NCBI GenBank assembly: GCA_964030785.1
Contig: OZ034966.1
Location: 1,895,201 to 1,959,200 of the forward strand
DNA length: 64,000 bases
Source of the DNA: Siderastrea siderea
Lineage: Eukaryota; Cnidaria; Anthozoa; Scleractinia; Rhizangiidae
Direction of reading: 5' to 3'
Shown: positions 39,263 through 47,390 of the stretch, one piece after another
How positions within the stretch are numbered: the first letter of the stretch is position 1
How the letters are laid out: the number at the start of each line of letters is the position of its first letter
The notes under the pieces: model-generated
Told to the model about the DNA's origin: nothing
Database searches by the model: none
What the model saw: the letters and a program-made list of their open reading frames with translations, nothing else
Position numbers and translations under genes: made by a program

Positions 39263-40132
39263 ATGTCCACCGATCGGAAGAGAAAATCAACCCATCCCCC
39301 AGAGGGGAAGAAGAAGAAGAAGAGCATTCAACATATGACGCCCGTGGACTGTGATCCTGTGGTGTGCGACGTGGTGGAAGACACCCGAGCTGCTGTGGAA
39401 GATATGATGAAAGAATTGAATGACATGGTGGAGCAATCACCCCCATCACCTCAATTCACCTTGACGACCGTGTATGATCCTCCCAGTTCAGTGGACACTA
39501 TGGTATGTCCTTACCATGAGGTGCGTTTGGAGGCCCGAGAATCTCAAAAGGGATGGAAGTATGTGAAATGTCCCATGCAACCGTGTTTGCTGTTTTGTGG
39601 TCAAGATCAAGTTCTGGAGTATATGAAAGCCGTGTATAGTCAACCTCATGTAGAAGTGTTGGACATGTGGGGTGGTTTGCAATGCTTTTGCCGTGAACCC
39701 GCTACGCTTCAACAGAGTCATTCGACTCAGAACCCCGATCGGTTGTTTCTGACTTGTTCCAAGAAAACGTGTGGCTTCTTCCGATGGGCCGATCAACCCT
39801 TGGGTTCCAAGTACTGGACGTGGTTTCATGACAACCCTCCCAAAAAAGCCGACCAACAAGCTGAACCACCCACCCGTGATGCTCAAGGATATCCCAAGAG
39901 GGGCTATGACATCCCTGGCCCGCCCCCTCCAGTCAGAAGGAAAGAGGACGTGGAACGAGAACGACCCCTGACAGACTATGAGAAACAATTGTTACGAGAA
40001 ATTCAAGAGCTCAAGAACCGTCACGAAATGATGGTAGCCCCAGCTCCACCACCCCCCAAGTACAGTGACAGTGTAGAGAACTGGCAGAAAGGTCTAGAGA
40101 CCGTCAGCTATGGCCGTCTAGGTCTCTTTTAA
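39263..40132 (+). CDS. zf-GRF protein with PPxY motif, 289 aa
   Basis: The ATG at 39263 is used because the frame upstream starts with TTG. N terminus basic (DRKRKSTHPPEGKKKKKS, NLS-like). Two zinc modules: CPYHEVRLEAR...VKCPMQPCLLFC, a degenerate GRF, and CFCREPATLQQ...LFLTCSKKTCGFFRW (zf-GRF: C-x-C...C-x6-C-x2-F-x-W). GRF fingers bind single-stranded DNA in topoisomerase III and APE2. The C-terminal tail has a coiled coil and PPPPKYSD, a PPxY motif. A replication or repair accessory, perhaps with NEDD4-type recruitment. Confidence 0.75.
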   Translation: MSTDRKRKSTHPPEGKKKKKSIQHMTPVDCDPVVCDVVEDTRAAVEDMMKELNDMVEQSPPSPQFTLTTVYDPPSSVDTMVCPYHEVRLEARESQKGWKYVKCPMQPCLLFCGQDQVLEYMKAVYSQPHVEVLDMWGGLQCFCREPATLQQSHSTQNPDRLFLTCSKKTCGFFRWADQPLGSKYWTWFHDNPPKKADQQAEPPTRDAQGYPKRGYDIPGPPPPVRRKEDVERERPLTDYEKQLLREIQELKNRHEMMVAPAPPPPKYSDSVENWQKGLETVSYGRLGLF

Positions 40133-40133
40133 A

Positions 40134-40520
40134 ATGAGAGAACGAATAAAAGTTTTGATCAATGTCACCATGGAGTCTGTATGTGATGCATGGGAGGCTG
40201 TCTTGTCCCTGGGGCAATGGCAATGTCATCAAACCCTTTGTCAAGTCTTATATGATCATCAACCCGGGTCCCAAATCCCCATACCCCCTTGTCCCGAGGA
40301 CACGCATCCTCTCCACCTGTTTGAAGAAACCCATGTGGACTGCAATCTATATCGATGGGTGGTGTTTGTCTTATGGTTAAAAGCTCACCCAGAGGCATGG
40401 CGATGGTATCGAATCATTCAAAAGGCGCATCCCCACACGGTCCCCACCATATCGACCTTATGGGATGAATGCCAGAACGTATGGCCCCTCGAAAGAAAAA
40501 GGTCTCCCCATCATGGTTGA
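40134..40520 (+). CDS. Unknown Trp/His-rich protein, 128 aa
   Basis: Starts 2 bp after the zf-GRF stop, and its 3' end overlaps the integrase start region (from 40469). It is rich in Trp, His and Cys: HLFEETHVDCNLYRWVVFVLWLKAHPEAWRWYRII. The helical aromatic composition suggests a small folded domain. No family recognised. Tight packing and overlap argue it is real. Confidence 0.55.
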   Translation: MRERIKVLINVTMESVCDAWEAVLSLGQWQCHQTLCQVLYDHQPGSQIPIPPCPEDTHPLHLFEETHVDCNLYRWVVFVLWLKAHPEAWRWYRIIQKAHPHTVPTISTLWDECQNVWPLERKRSPHHG

Positions 40521-41620
40521 GTCAGTACCACGATCCTCGAGCCCCCGGCAGTTTAGGAGGGGTGCAACGGTTTGCTAAAGCCCATCGTCTCCCCTTGAAA
40601 AAAGTCCAACGGGTTTTGGAACGGGATTTGGCCTATACGTTACATAAACCGCGACGTCGTCGTTTTCCCACCGTCCCCGTCATTGTAGGAGGATTAGATG
40701 ATCAATGGGTCGCGGATTTAGTAGAAGTGCAACCCTTGGCCAAGTATAATCGGGGTATACGCTACTTGTTGACGGTCTTGGATGTGTTGTCCAAGTATGC
40801 GTGGGTCCAACCGTTGAAAGACAAAACCGGGGTGGCCTTGGTTCATGCCTTTGACAAGATTTTGAAAGGACGACGTCACCCGAATCGATTGCAAACGGAT
40901 CGAGGGAAAGAATTTTATAATCGGACCTTTCAACGATGGCTGGACGAGCAAGGCATTCAACATTTTTCGACCGAAGGGGATGCGAAAGCCAGTGTGGTGG
41001 AACGATTTAATCGCACCTTGAAAGAACGGTTGTACCGTTATTTCACCGCGGCCAACACCTTACAGTTTGACGATGTGTTACCCGAGTTGGTGCAAGGCTA
41101 TAATGCCACCCGGCATCGAAGTATTGGTATGGCCCCTCAAGACGTAACGTGGGACAACGAAGAAGCGGTGTGGAAACGATTGTATGCCAAACGGTTGAAA
41201 GACCAGAAAAAACCTAAATTCAAAGTCGGAGATCGTGTCCGTCTCAATAAGATTCATCGTACCTTTGAAAAAGGCTATTTACCCGGTTGGACCGAAGAAG
41301 TGTTTGTGGTGCATCGGGTGATCCCGGGCCCTGTGCCCACGTATAAGATTCACGAATGGGATGATACCCCCGTCCAAGGTACGTTTTATGAAGAGGATTT
41401 ACAAAAAGTCCATGTGTCCGAGGTGTTTCGCATCGAAAAGGTACTTAAGCGACAAAAAGATCGTTGGTTGGTCAAGTGGAAAGGGTGGCCCGACAAGTAC
41501 AATAGTTGGATTGCAAGTCAAGACGTCACGTCTCTCCAACCACCCCAGAGGAAAAGCCCACCCAAACGACAACTGAAGACTAAAGAGACAAGCCCGCCCA
41601 AAAGACGACGACGCGACTAA
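40469..41620 (+). CDS. Retrovirus-type integrase with C-terminal chromodomain, 383 aa
   Basis: DDE triad: Asp83 in QWVADLVEV, Asp144 in LQTDRGKEF, Glu178 in SVVERFNRTLKERLYRYF. The SH3-like C-terminal region KFKVGDRVRLNK is followed by a chromodomain VFRIEKVLKRQKDRWLVKWKGWPDKY (about residues 333-360) and a basic tail (NLS). Start may be 40469 or the better-placed ATG at 40481 (APRKKK). Chromodomain integrases may target chromatin marks, as in Tf1/chromoviruses. Here it is fused to a Polinton-type enzyme, while the element 1 integrase lacks it. Confidence 0.92.
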   Translation: MPERMAPRKKKVSPSWLSQYHDPRAPGSLGGVQRFAKAHRLPLKKVQRVLERDLAYTLHKPRRRRFPTVPVIVGGLDDQWVADLVEVQPLAKYNRGIRYLLTVLDVLSKYAWVQPLKDKTGVALVHAFDKILKGRRHPNRLQTDRGKEFYNRTFQRWLDEQGIQHFSTEGDAKASVVERFNRTLKERLYRYFTAANTLQFDDVLPELVQGYNATRHRSIGMAPQDVTWDNEEAVWKRLYAKRLKDQKKPKFKVGDRVRLNKIHRTFEKGYLPGWTEEVFVVHRVIPGPVPTYKIHEWDDTPVQGTFYEEDLQKVHVSEVFRIEKVLKRQKDRWLVKWKGWPDKYNSWIASQDVTSLQPPQRKSPPKRQLKTKETSPPKRRRRD

Positions 41621-41625
41621 AAAAA

Positions 41626-42666
41626 ATGACGTTGGTGCCCAACTCTTCGTTTTACGTGACGTTGATGAGTCATGCGAGTACCAAAGAGTTTCCTGGGAAC
41701 AAGAGTCATCATTTCAGAAACCGATTACCTAAACCCATCCGATTTGTGGGACGAGGATGGATGGTGGGTATGGTGAGTTTATCCTTACCCACCATTCCCG
41801 TGGTAGCGGAAGAAGGAGGCGTGGGTGATTCCCATCCTCTGTTGTACGTACGATGGCACGAACGGGTGTATGCCCAAGACGATCAAGGCAACGATCGATG
41901 GTGGCATCAACGTCGCGAACTCTTTGTCTACGGGCGAGATATGAGAAAGGAATTGGCCTCGTCGACGGGATCGCACTTTTTTCATCAACTGGTGTACCGT
42001 TACGTGCAAGCCCGTGCCAAACAAACCGAACCCAAAAACAAATGGGCCGAGGACAATGGCGTTAAATTATACCCGACGTTTGAATGGACCTCCGAAGGGG
42101 ATTTGGTGTTGAATACGACCAAGGTGGATTACACACGACAAGTGGCACGCGTGTTATGGGGCAGAACCTTGGCGCTGAGAATGGGATGGATTGAACAAGT
42201 GTCGACGGGCGTGTATCGATTGGGTCCCAATCTCTTGCAAGAATTTCATACGGACTCCATTCCCACCCCGTCCGATGTCCTGGATGGTAGCAACAAACCC
42301 GCCTTTTGGAAAGTGGATGGGGATTATCTGAACTTGAGTATGACGTGTAATTGGCGGTTTGTGAATGTGAACCAGACCTTTCGTCCCTCGTTGGAATTTC
42401 CCTCCACGCGTCCTTTGCACGTGTATTGTGATGTAGGGACCAGCAGCATGGTAGGGGGCCGCATCACCGATCTCTTACGAGAAATCAAGTACCAGCCTCA
42501 AAATACCACCCACTTTGAACCTCGACATATTCAATATATCCCAGTACGCAACGAAGTGGTGGAAATCGTCGAAACCCAGATGGCCGAAACTAATGGGGAT
42601 CTGGTGAAATTTGGTGAAGGGCATGCCCTCCTGACCCTCCACTTTAAAAGGGAAGTGGTGGTGTGA
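41626..42666 (+). CDS. Penton-like minor capsid protein, paralogue A, 346 aa
   Basis: Opens SSFYVTLMSHASTKEFPGN and HHFRNRLPKPIRFVGRGWMVGMVSLSLP, and ends with CDVGTSSMVGGRITDLLREI, HIQYIPVRNEVVEIVETQMAETNGDLVKFGEGHALLTLHFK. The opening and closing blocks recur in the next gene, with about the same length, so the pair arose by tandem duplication. The pattern FYVTLPSxxS...F.NN...F..RLP.P.xLxGxWxVGL is that of Polinton/adintovirus penton-class proteins. It starts 5 bp after the integrase stop. Confidence 0.8.
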   Translation: MTLVPNSSFYVTLMSHASTKEFPGNKSHHFRNRLPKPIRFVGRGWMVGMVSLSLPTIPVVAEEGGVGDSHPLLYVRWHERVYAQDDQGNDRWWHQRRELFVYGRDMRKELASSTGSHFFHQLVYRYVQARAKQTEPKNKWAEDNGVKLYPTFEWTSEGDLVLNTTKVDYTRQVARVLWGRTLALRMGWIEQVSTGVYRLGPNLLQEFHTDSIPTPSDVLDGSNKPAFWKVDGDYLNLSMTCNWRFVNVNQTFRPSLEFPSTRPLHVYCDVGTSSMVGGRITDLLREIKYQPQNTTHFEPRHIQYIPVRNEVVEIVETQMAETNGDLVKFGEGHALLTLHFKREVVV

Positions 42667-42681
42667 AGAAGAAAAGACAAC

Positions 42682-43731
42682 ATGTCGTTCTACGTGACGT
42701 TACCCAGTCATGCCAACCGACGTGAATTTCCCAACAACCAACCCAATTCCTTCAAGATTCGTTTACCTCAACCGTTACAGCTCACGGGAGGTGGTTGGCA
42801 AGTGGGGTTGAGCGCCATTTCCTTACCAGATGCTCGCGTCAATTTGTATGAGTTGGTGAAGAAAAATGGGTACGTCATGGGGACGTCCTGGGGCCAAACG
42901 TATCCCAAACCGGGTGCAAAAGACGAGGAAATGACCTCGCGAGTAGACACCGCGCGAAGCATCATCAATGACGTCCAAGATTTGGATTGGGTGGTGGATG
43001 GGGTGAGTTTCATGAAAGCCATCATTACTCACTTGGAACAACAACGTATGGAAATGGCCATTCAAGGGGGTCGGTTTACCAATGATCAAGGCAAGCACAC
43101 CTACGTCAAGTTCAAGTGGGAAGGCGAGGATCTGCTCATCGACAACACCAATATCTGCCATTGCGGCACCGACACGCCAGCCCTGACCATCTACACCAAA
43201 TTGGCGCTCAAGATGGGATGGTTACGTAAAATTGACAGTGTATTGATTTTGGGACCCAACTTACAACAAGAATTCATGGGGGATCAAATCCCCAACATGA
43301 CAAAACCCGCTGGCAACGATTGGAACGATGTCAACGACGATCAGAGCAAACCGGTCTTTTGGACGGTGCGCTCGTTTTTACCGGATTATTTACAATTGAG
43401 TATGAGTTGTAGTTGGCGTTTCACCAACTTGAATGTAGCGTTTCGTTCCGTGGTGGGTGAACCCACACGATCGTTGCACGTGTACTCCGACGTGGCAGGC
43501 AGCACGGTGGTGGGCAATCGCGTGACTGATTTGTTACGTGAAATCCAGTACAAGCGAGAAGCACGCGGCAACCTGTATTTTGAACTGTTGCACATTCAAT
43601 ACATGTCTCTTCGTAACGAGGTGGTGGAAATGATTCACGTTCAAGTGGCTGAAACCATTGGTAGAGGAGGAGACTTGGTCAAGTTTGGTGAAGGTCATAC
43701 CATTGTCACGTTACACTTCAAAAAGACATAA
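42682..43731 (+). CDS. Penton-like minor capsid protein, paralogue B, 349 aa
   Basis: Same family as 41626-42666: SFYVTLPSHANRREFPNN, FKIRLPQPLQLTGGGWQVGLSAISLP, SDVAGSTVVGNRVTDLLREIQYK and VQVAETIGRGGDLVKFGEGHTIVTLHFK. The middle is diverged (extra EEMTSRVDTARS helix). Starts 15 bp after paralogue A. Two penton-type proteins might form hetero-pentameric vertices or a penton and a fibre base; this is inference. Confidence 0.8.
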   Translation: MSFYVTLPSHANRREFPNNQPNSFKIRLPQPLQLTGGGWQVGLSAISLPDARVNLYELVKKNGYVMGTSWGQTYPKPGAKDEEMTSRVDTARSIINDVQDLDWVVDGVSFMKAIITHLEQQRMEMAIQGGRFTNDQGKHTYVKFKWEGEDLLIDNTNICHCGTDTPALTIYTKLALKMGWLRKIDSVLILGPNLQQEFMGDQIPNMTKPAGNDWNDVNDDQSKPVFWTVRSFLPDYLQLSMSCSWRFTNLNVAFRSVVGEPTRSLHVYSDVAGSTVVGNRVTDLLREIQYKREARGNLYFELLHIQYMSLRNEVVEMIHVQVAETIGRGGDLVKFGEGHTIVTLHFKKT

Positions 43732-43764
43732 AAAAGAGAGACGAGAAGGGAACCCAAATCAATC

Positions 43765-43998
43765 ATGCCTCCGAAACGACGACGACGACGACGACGCCGA
43801 CCACAGCGTCCACAAGCGGGGGAAGGGGTCAATGCAGTGATTGCCGGGATTCCTAAGGCCGCTTGGTCCATCACCAAAGGGGTAGAAAAGTTAGCCAAAA
43901 AGAATTACCTAAGATCAACGAAGAAACGTATGGAAGAAATGCGAAGTGGGAAACGCAAACGGTGGGCGGGGGAATCGTTTACGTGCAACGTCATGTGA
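43765..43998 (+). CDS. Arg-rich core-like protein, 77 aa
   Basis: Starts MPPKRRRRRRRRPQRPQ, followed by GVNAVIAGIPKAAWSITKGVEKLAKKNYLRSTKKRM and a basic tail. An Arg-rich N terminus plus a short amphipathic helix is typical of adenovirus-like core/cement proteins. No homology by name. Probably binds genome DNA in the virion. Confidence 0.6.
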   Translation: MPPKRRRRRRRRPQRPQAGEGVNAVIAGIPKAAWSITKGVEKLAKKNYLRSTKKRMEEMRSGKRKRWAGESFTCNVM

Positions 43999-44037
43999 GT
44001 ATAAAAAGAAAACAAGAGTTGTGAAAAACAAACAAAG

Positions 44038-44226
44038 ATGCCCAAGACAAGAGTGCGTCGAAGGAGACGAAGAAGAAGGCAACGAGGGGGTCTCTTGCCC
44101 CTGGCCGCCCTCATTCCAGCCTTGATCGCTGGAGGAAAAGCTGTGGCGTTGGGTGCTGCAAGTGGTGCCGCGAGTTACGGGGCTAAAAAAGGGTTGGAAG
44201 CCGCTTTTCGGAAAAAACGACGATGA
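44038..44226 (+). CDS. Arg-rich pX/mu-like protein with QRGG site, 62 aa
   Basis: PKTRVRRRRRRRRQRGG then LLPLAALIPALIAGGKAVALGAASGAASYGAKKG. The RQRGG followed by a hydrophobic segment looks like a maturation-protease site (x-x-G-G-x of adenain). After cleavage an Arg-rich peptide and a hydrophobic, membrane-active peptide would be released. TATAAAAA at 44000-44007 is 31 bp upstream of the ATG. Confidence 0.65.
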   Translation: MPKTRVRRRRRRRRQRGGLLPLAALIPALIAGGKAVALGAASGAASYGAKKGLEAAFRKKRR

Positions 44227-44294
44227 CGGTATAAAAAGGGGAGTCCCATGAAGCCCAAACAAAAACGTTTATCCCTGGTGAAGAAGAAGGCACC

Positions 44295-44621
44295 ATGCGT
44301 GGGGGAAGTTTGACACGATTTCGAACCGACGAGTGGTATGATCAACAAGGCAAAGGAGTGATGACGGATCTGATGCGTGGGGGGTTGCAAGGTCTTATAA
44401 GGACGCGAAATCCTTTAAAATTGCCTAGTAATATCAAGAGAGGCTTGGAAACGGGTTTGACACGCGGTATCAAACGCAAAGCCGAAGACGTCCTTAAAAA
44501 GGAAATCACCAAACAAGCCAAGAAAGCGTTGAGTCATAAGAACGTGAAAGACGCCGTGCGTGTAGCCACTGCCTTATTTCCCAAACAAACCAAACGTGCA
44601 CGTGATATTTTGGGAGTCTAA
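44295..44621 (+). CDS. Small virion protein, 108 aa, homologue of element 1 16320
   Basis: RGGSLTRFRTDEWYDQQGKGVMTDLMRGGLQGLI followed by a long Lys-rich amphipathic helix (IKRKAEDVLKKEITKQAKKAL). The layout matches the broken gene at 16320-16655 (x-x-E-W...G-x-G-V...). It ends with an overlap TAATG with the next start. TATAAAAA at 44230-44237. Confidence 0.65.
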   Translation: MRGGSLTRFRTDEWYDQQGKGVMTDLMRGGLQGLIRTRNPLKLPSNIKRGLETGLTRGIKRKAEDVLKKEITKQAKKALSHKNVKDAVRVATALFPKQTKRARDILGV

Positions 44622-44854
44622 TGGAACCCGTGCATTCACGACCTCGACGGATTCGTAGTAATCGAGGGTTGTCTCAATGGGGTGGACTGTATCCGTTTTG
44701 GAAACTCATGCCACGACGACGACAACGTGGTGGATGGTTGAGTCCCGAGGTGATGCGAGTCCCCGGGTTTGATTTGAGACAACGTTTAGCCCGACGACGA
44801 CGACGCTATAAAAACCCCTCACGACGACGACGGGGTACCACTCGACGACGTTAA
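44621..44854 (+). CDS. Arg-rich core-like protein with QRGG site, 77 aa
   Basis: The start ATG (44621) overlaps the preceding stop (TAATG). It reads RSNRGLSQWGGLYP and then PRRRQRGGWLSPEVM, giving two candidate x-x-G-G sites, and ends in an Arg/Lys run (RRRYKNPSRRRRGTTRRR). An internal ATG at 44708 is an alternative start. TATAAAAA inside the ORF (44807-44814) probably serves the major capsid gene. Confidence 0.6.
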   Translation: MEPVHSRPRRIRSNRGLSQWGGLYPFWKLMPRRRQRGGWLSPEVMRVPGFDLRQRLARRRRRYKNPSRRRRGTTRRR

Positions 44855-44856
44855 AC

Positions 44857-46257
44857 ATGCCTGACGTGAGTACGCAAACCGCCCCGGCTCACGAGCGTTC
44901 CGAAGCGACCGTCAACCCTGCCTTACGGATTTTCAAGGTGCCACCGACCGACATTAGTATCAATGCCTATCGCATGGTCACCATCCAACCCACCACCACG
45001 GGTATCAATCCCATGGAATTCATCATACCGGGATTGGACGATTTTGTGGATTTGGGACGCAGTTACTTTACCATGGAATTGAGTTTGAAAAAGGCGGCTG
45101 GCGGGAACTTGGTGGCCGCGGAGAAATTGTGGCCCGTCAACAATTTGGCCCATTCCATCATCAAGCAAATTGACTTGCAGTTGAATGGCACGTTGATCAG
45201 TCCACAATCCGACACGTATCATTACAAAGCTTACCTGGAAACCTTGCTGAATTATGACCGAGAAGATGGCAAGACCGTGTTAGGACCCCAAGGCTGGTTC
45301 AATCAAGTGGATTTCCCACCCCAATGGACCGCCAACAACACAGACAAAGCAGGACCTGATGCTGCCTATACCGCTCTCCCTGCCAACCACAAAGGAGCCT
45401 TGGACGCCATGGTAGCCGAAACCGCCAAGTATGCTGCAGGTGTCACCCACAGTCTAGTGTTTACCCCGCACTTGGAAGTCTTTCACACTGGCAAACTGTT
45501 GGTGCCTGGCATCGAAATCAAGATGAAATTTCATTTCAATGGTCCCAGCCTGTTTTTGAATGGAGTGGCTCTAGCTGGCCGATTGATGGAGGGGGATGTG
45601 AAACTACGGTTTCATCTCTGCCAACTGCGTTTGAATGACGCCATCTACCAGAGTATCTCTGAAAAAAGACACAATGAAGGCCAAGTGGCGGCTTACCCGA
45701 CCGTCCGCAGTGAAATCCGGACTTTCAGCATGCAAAACAACCTGGTCCGCTTTGATATCCCGAACCTGTTTCAAAACAGAATACCTGACCGATTGATTGT
45801 GGGGTTACTGGACAGCCGTGCCTTCAATGGAGATGTGACCCGAGATCCATTCTGTTTCCAGAAATTTGGTCTGAGTTCCATTAAACAGATTGTCAGAGGA
45901 GAAGAATACCCTTATGAAACCCTCCAGTTAGTGCACAACAATGGCACCCGAGATAATCTAGGCTACTTCCGTTTTCTGCAAGCCAGTGGTGCCTGGTGTA
46001 AAAAGAAAGGCAATATGGTAGAACTGCTGGATTGGGGCCAAGCTAAAAATTGTACCTTGTTCATGTTTGACAATGTGGCCAATGGATGTGCTGACAGTCA
46101 AAACCTCAACCCCAAGCAAACAGGCGATTTACAATTGGTCTTGGAATTTGGAGCTGCCCCCGGTCTCAATATAACCGTACTCGTGTATGGAGAATTTGAG
46201 AACTTGCTGGAGATTGACAGGAACGGAGCCGTGTTGTATAACATTTACCAGCACTGA
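44857..46257 (+). CDS. Major capsid protein, double jelly-roll, 466 aa
   Basis: Polinton major capsid type (the family annotated in animals as F54H12.2-like). Recognised by PVNNLAHSIIKQIDLQLNGTLISPQSDTY, HYKAYLETLLNYDREDGKT, SLVFTPHLEVFHTGKLLVPGIEIKMKF, and a second-domain block IPNLFQNRIPDRLIVGLLDSRAFNGD. Intact, with the strong late-gene layout TATAAAAA-ATG at 43-bp distance. It would form the hexamers of an icosahedral capsid, and is clearly diverged from the element 1 protein, so the two elements belong to different lineages. Confidence 0.93.
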   Translation: MPDVSTQTAPAHERSEATVNPALRIFKVPPTDISINAYRMVTIQPTTTGINPMEFIIPGLDDFVDLGRSYFTMELSLKKAAGGNLVAAEKLWPVNNLAHSIIKQIDLQLNGTLISPQSDTYHYKAYLETLLNYDREDGKTVLGPQGWFNQVDFPPQWTANNTDKAGPDAAYTALPANHKGALDAMVAETAKYAAGVTHSLVFTPHLEVFHTGKLLVPGIEIKMKFHFNGPSLFLNGVALAGRLMEGDVKLRFHLCQLRLNDAIYQSISEKRHNEGQVAAYPTVRSEIRTFSMQNNLVRFDIPNLFQNRIPDRLIVGLLDSRAFNGDVTRDPFCFQKFGLSSIKQIVRGEEYPYETLQLVHNNGTRDNLGYFRFLQASGAWCKKKGNMVELLDWGQAKNCTLFMFDNVANGCADSQNLNPKQTGDLQLVLEFGAAPGLNITVLVYGEFENLLEIDRNGAVLYNIYQH

Positions 46258-46261
46258 AGAA

Positions 46262-46801
46262 ATGGAACATGTGGCCTTGAATAATGTGCAGTTGGATTAT
46301 TTAGCCCGAGACGACCCCCAATTGAACCCGGTCTTTTACGGGACGGTGGCCTGTGATCGTTTACCCAAGAGTCCTGTCAAGACCCAACCTCAAGGGTACA
46401 TTGTGAATACGGACCCACACGATCAACCGGGACAACATTGGTTAGCGGTGTGGACCGATGGAAAGGTGTGTGAAGTCCTGGACAGTTATGCTTTGCCATT
46501 GGATACGTACGTGCAAGCGACCCCGTTACGAGATTGGATTGTCCAACATTGGAAGTATGTGGTGACCAATGGCAAGTCCCTCCAAGCCATTACAAGCAAG
46601 AGTTGTGGTGATTACGCCTTGTTGTACTTGAAAGCCAAAGCCCGTGGACGGACCTTGCAAGCGTTTTTAAATGAGTTTTCGGATCATGATTATGTTAGTA
46701 ATGACCATCAAGCCGGTCAACGCCTTCAACAATTGATTGTAGGCCAAGAAGCCAGATGGTATCAACTTTGTTGTCATCCGTATCATCAATGTAATGCTTA
46801 A
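46262..46801 (+). CDS. Adenain-like maturation cysteine protease, 179 aa
   Basis: The ATG at 46262 (4 bp after the capsid stop) is preferred to the longer frame. His in PGQHWLAVW, Asp in VCEVLDSYALPL, Gln and Cys in LQAITSKSCGDYALLYL (Q-x6-C-G, the adenain spacing) form the catalytic set. Expected to process the many QRGG-containing precursors encoded on both sides. Longer than the element 1 enzyme by a C-terminal extension. Confidence 0.9.
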   Translation: MEHVALNNVQLDYLARDDPQLNPVFYGTVACDRLPKSPVKTQPQGYIVNTDPHDQPGQHWLAVWTDGKVCEVLDSYALPLDTYVQATPLRDWIVQHWKYVVTNGKSLQAITSKSCGDYALLYLKAKARGRTLQAFLNEFSDHDYVSNDHQAGQRLQQLIVGQEARWYQLCCHPYHQCNA

Positions 46802-46829
46802 ATAAAATTTGTTGGAAAAAACTGGTGTC

Positions 46830-46917
46830 GGAGTCGTAGCTCAGTGGGTAGAGCCTTTGGATCCCCCCTCGAATACATGAGGAGGGTCGTGCGTGGGTTC
46901 GAGTCCCACCGATTCCA
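46830..46917 (+). tRNA. tRNA-like pol III gene with aberrant anticodon arm
   Basis: Acceptor GGAGTCG (46830-46836) pairs with CGATTCC (46910-46916); D-arm GCTC/GAGC (46839-46854); T-arm GTGGG-TTCGAGT-CCCAC (46893-46909). A-box TAGCTCAGTGGG and B-box GGTTCGAGTCC are both perfect. Between the D- and T-arms are 38 nt instead of about 23. They fold into one long imperfect hairpin (GATCC..CCTC/GAGG..GGGTC, 46860-46888) with an 8-nt GAATACAT loop; no normal 7-nt anticodon loop with U33 can be formed. A T11 run (46931-46941) provides a pol III terminator. It is best read as a viral tRNA-derived or VA-RNA-like small RNA, less likely an intron-bearing tRNA. Confidence 0.8.
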
Positions 46918-46930
46918 ATAAAAAGGTGCC

Positions 46931-46941
46931 TTTTTTTTTTT
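46931..46941 (+). terminator. Pol III T11 terminator
   Basis: Eleven consecutive T residues 14 bp after the tRNA-like gene, as expected for RNA polymerase III termination. It also lies 18 bp before the ATPase start codon. Confidence 0.75.
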
Positions 46942-46958
46942 CTAAGGGTATTATCATC

Positions 46959-47390
46959 ATGCAAACGGGGAAACCGTTTCGTTTTCATACGCCTTCCTCT
47001 ATCTTGGTGGTGGGTCCTTCGGGATGTGGTAAAACCGCGTTTACGGAAAAACTCTTGGTAGACAACCCCGAGTTGTTTGACACCCCACCGACCCAAAGGC
47101 ATTATTGTTATGGGGCCTGGCAAGATCGATTTCGAAGCATGCAAGATCAAGGGGTGGTGTTTCACGAAGGGATTCCTGATCATGAGGCCTTAGTGCAATG
47201 GTTTCCTGAAGGACAGGGGGTCCTGGTCTTGGATGATTTAATGGATGAAGGCAGTCACGATAAACGCGTGTTGGAGGTGGAGGTGGAGGTGGAGGTGGAG
47301 GTGGTGGTGGTGGTGGTGGTGGGGGTCGTCGTGGACGACGACCGAGACGAATACGAGGACGACGACGAAATACCCCTACTTCCCCTTTGA
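46959..47390 (+). pseudogene. Packaging ATPase, C-terminal part lost
   Basis: The ATG at 46959 starts QTGKPFRFHTPSSILVVGPSGCGKT (Walker A) and continues to GQGVLVLDDLMDEGS (Walker B). About 8 residues after Walker B the frame runs into a GGAGGT/GGT microsatellite (47270-47330), giving a VE/V run and an acidic tail. The sensor/arginine-finger half, about 95 residues in the element 1 enzyme, is absent. The likely cause is a deletion joining the ATPase middle to the Gly-rich gene downstream. The product should not hydrolyse ATP productively. Confidence 0.75.

Noticed and set aside
44248..44313. 21-codon basic ORF upstream of 44295
   Set aside because: Very short, overlaps the next start and has no homologue in element 1.
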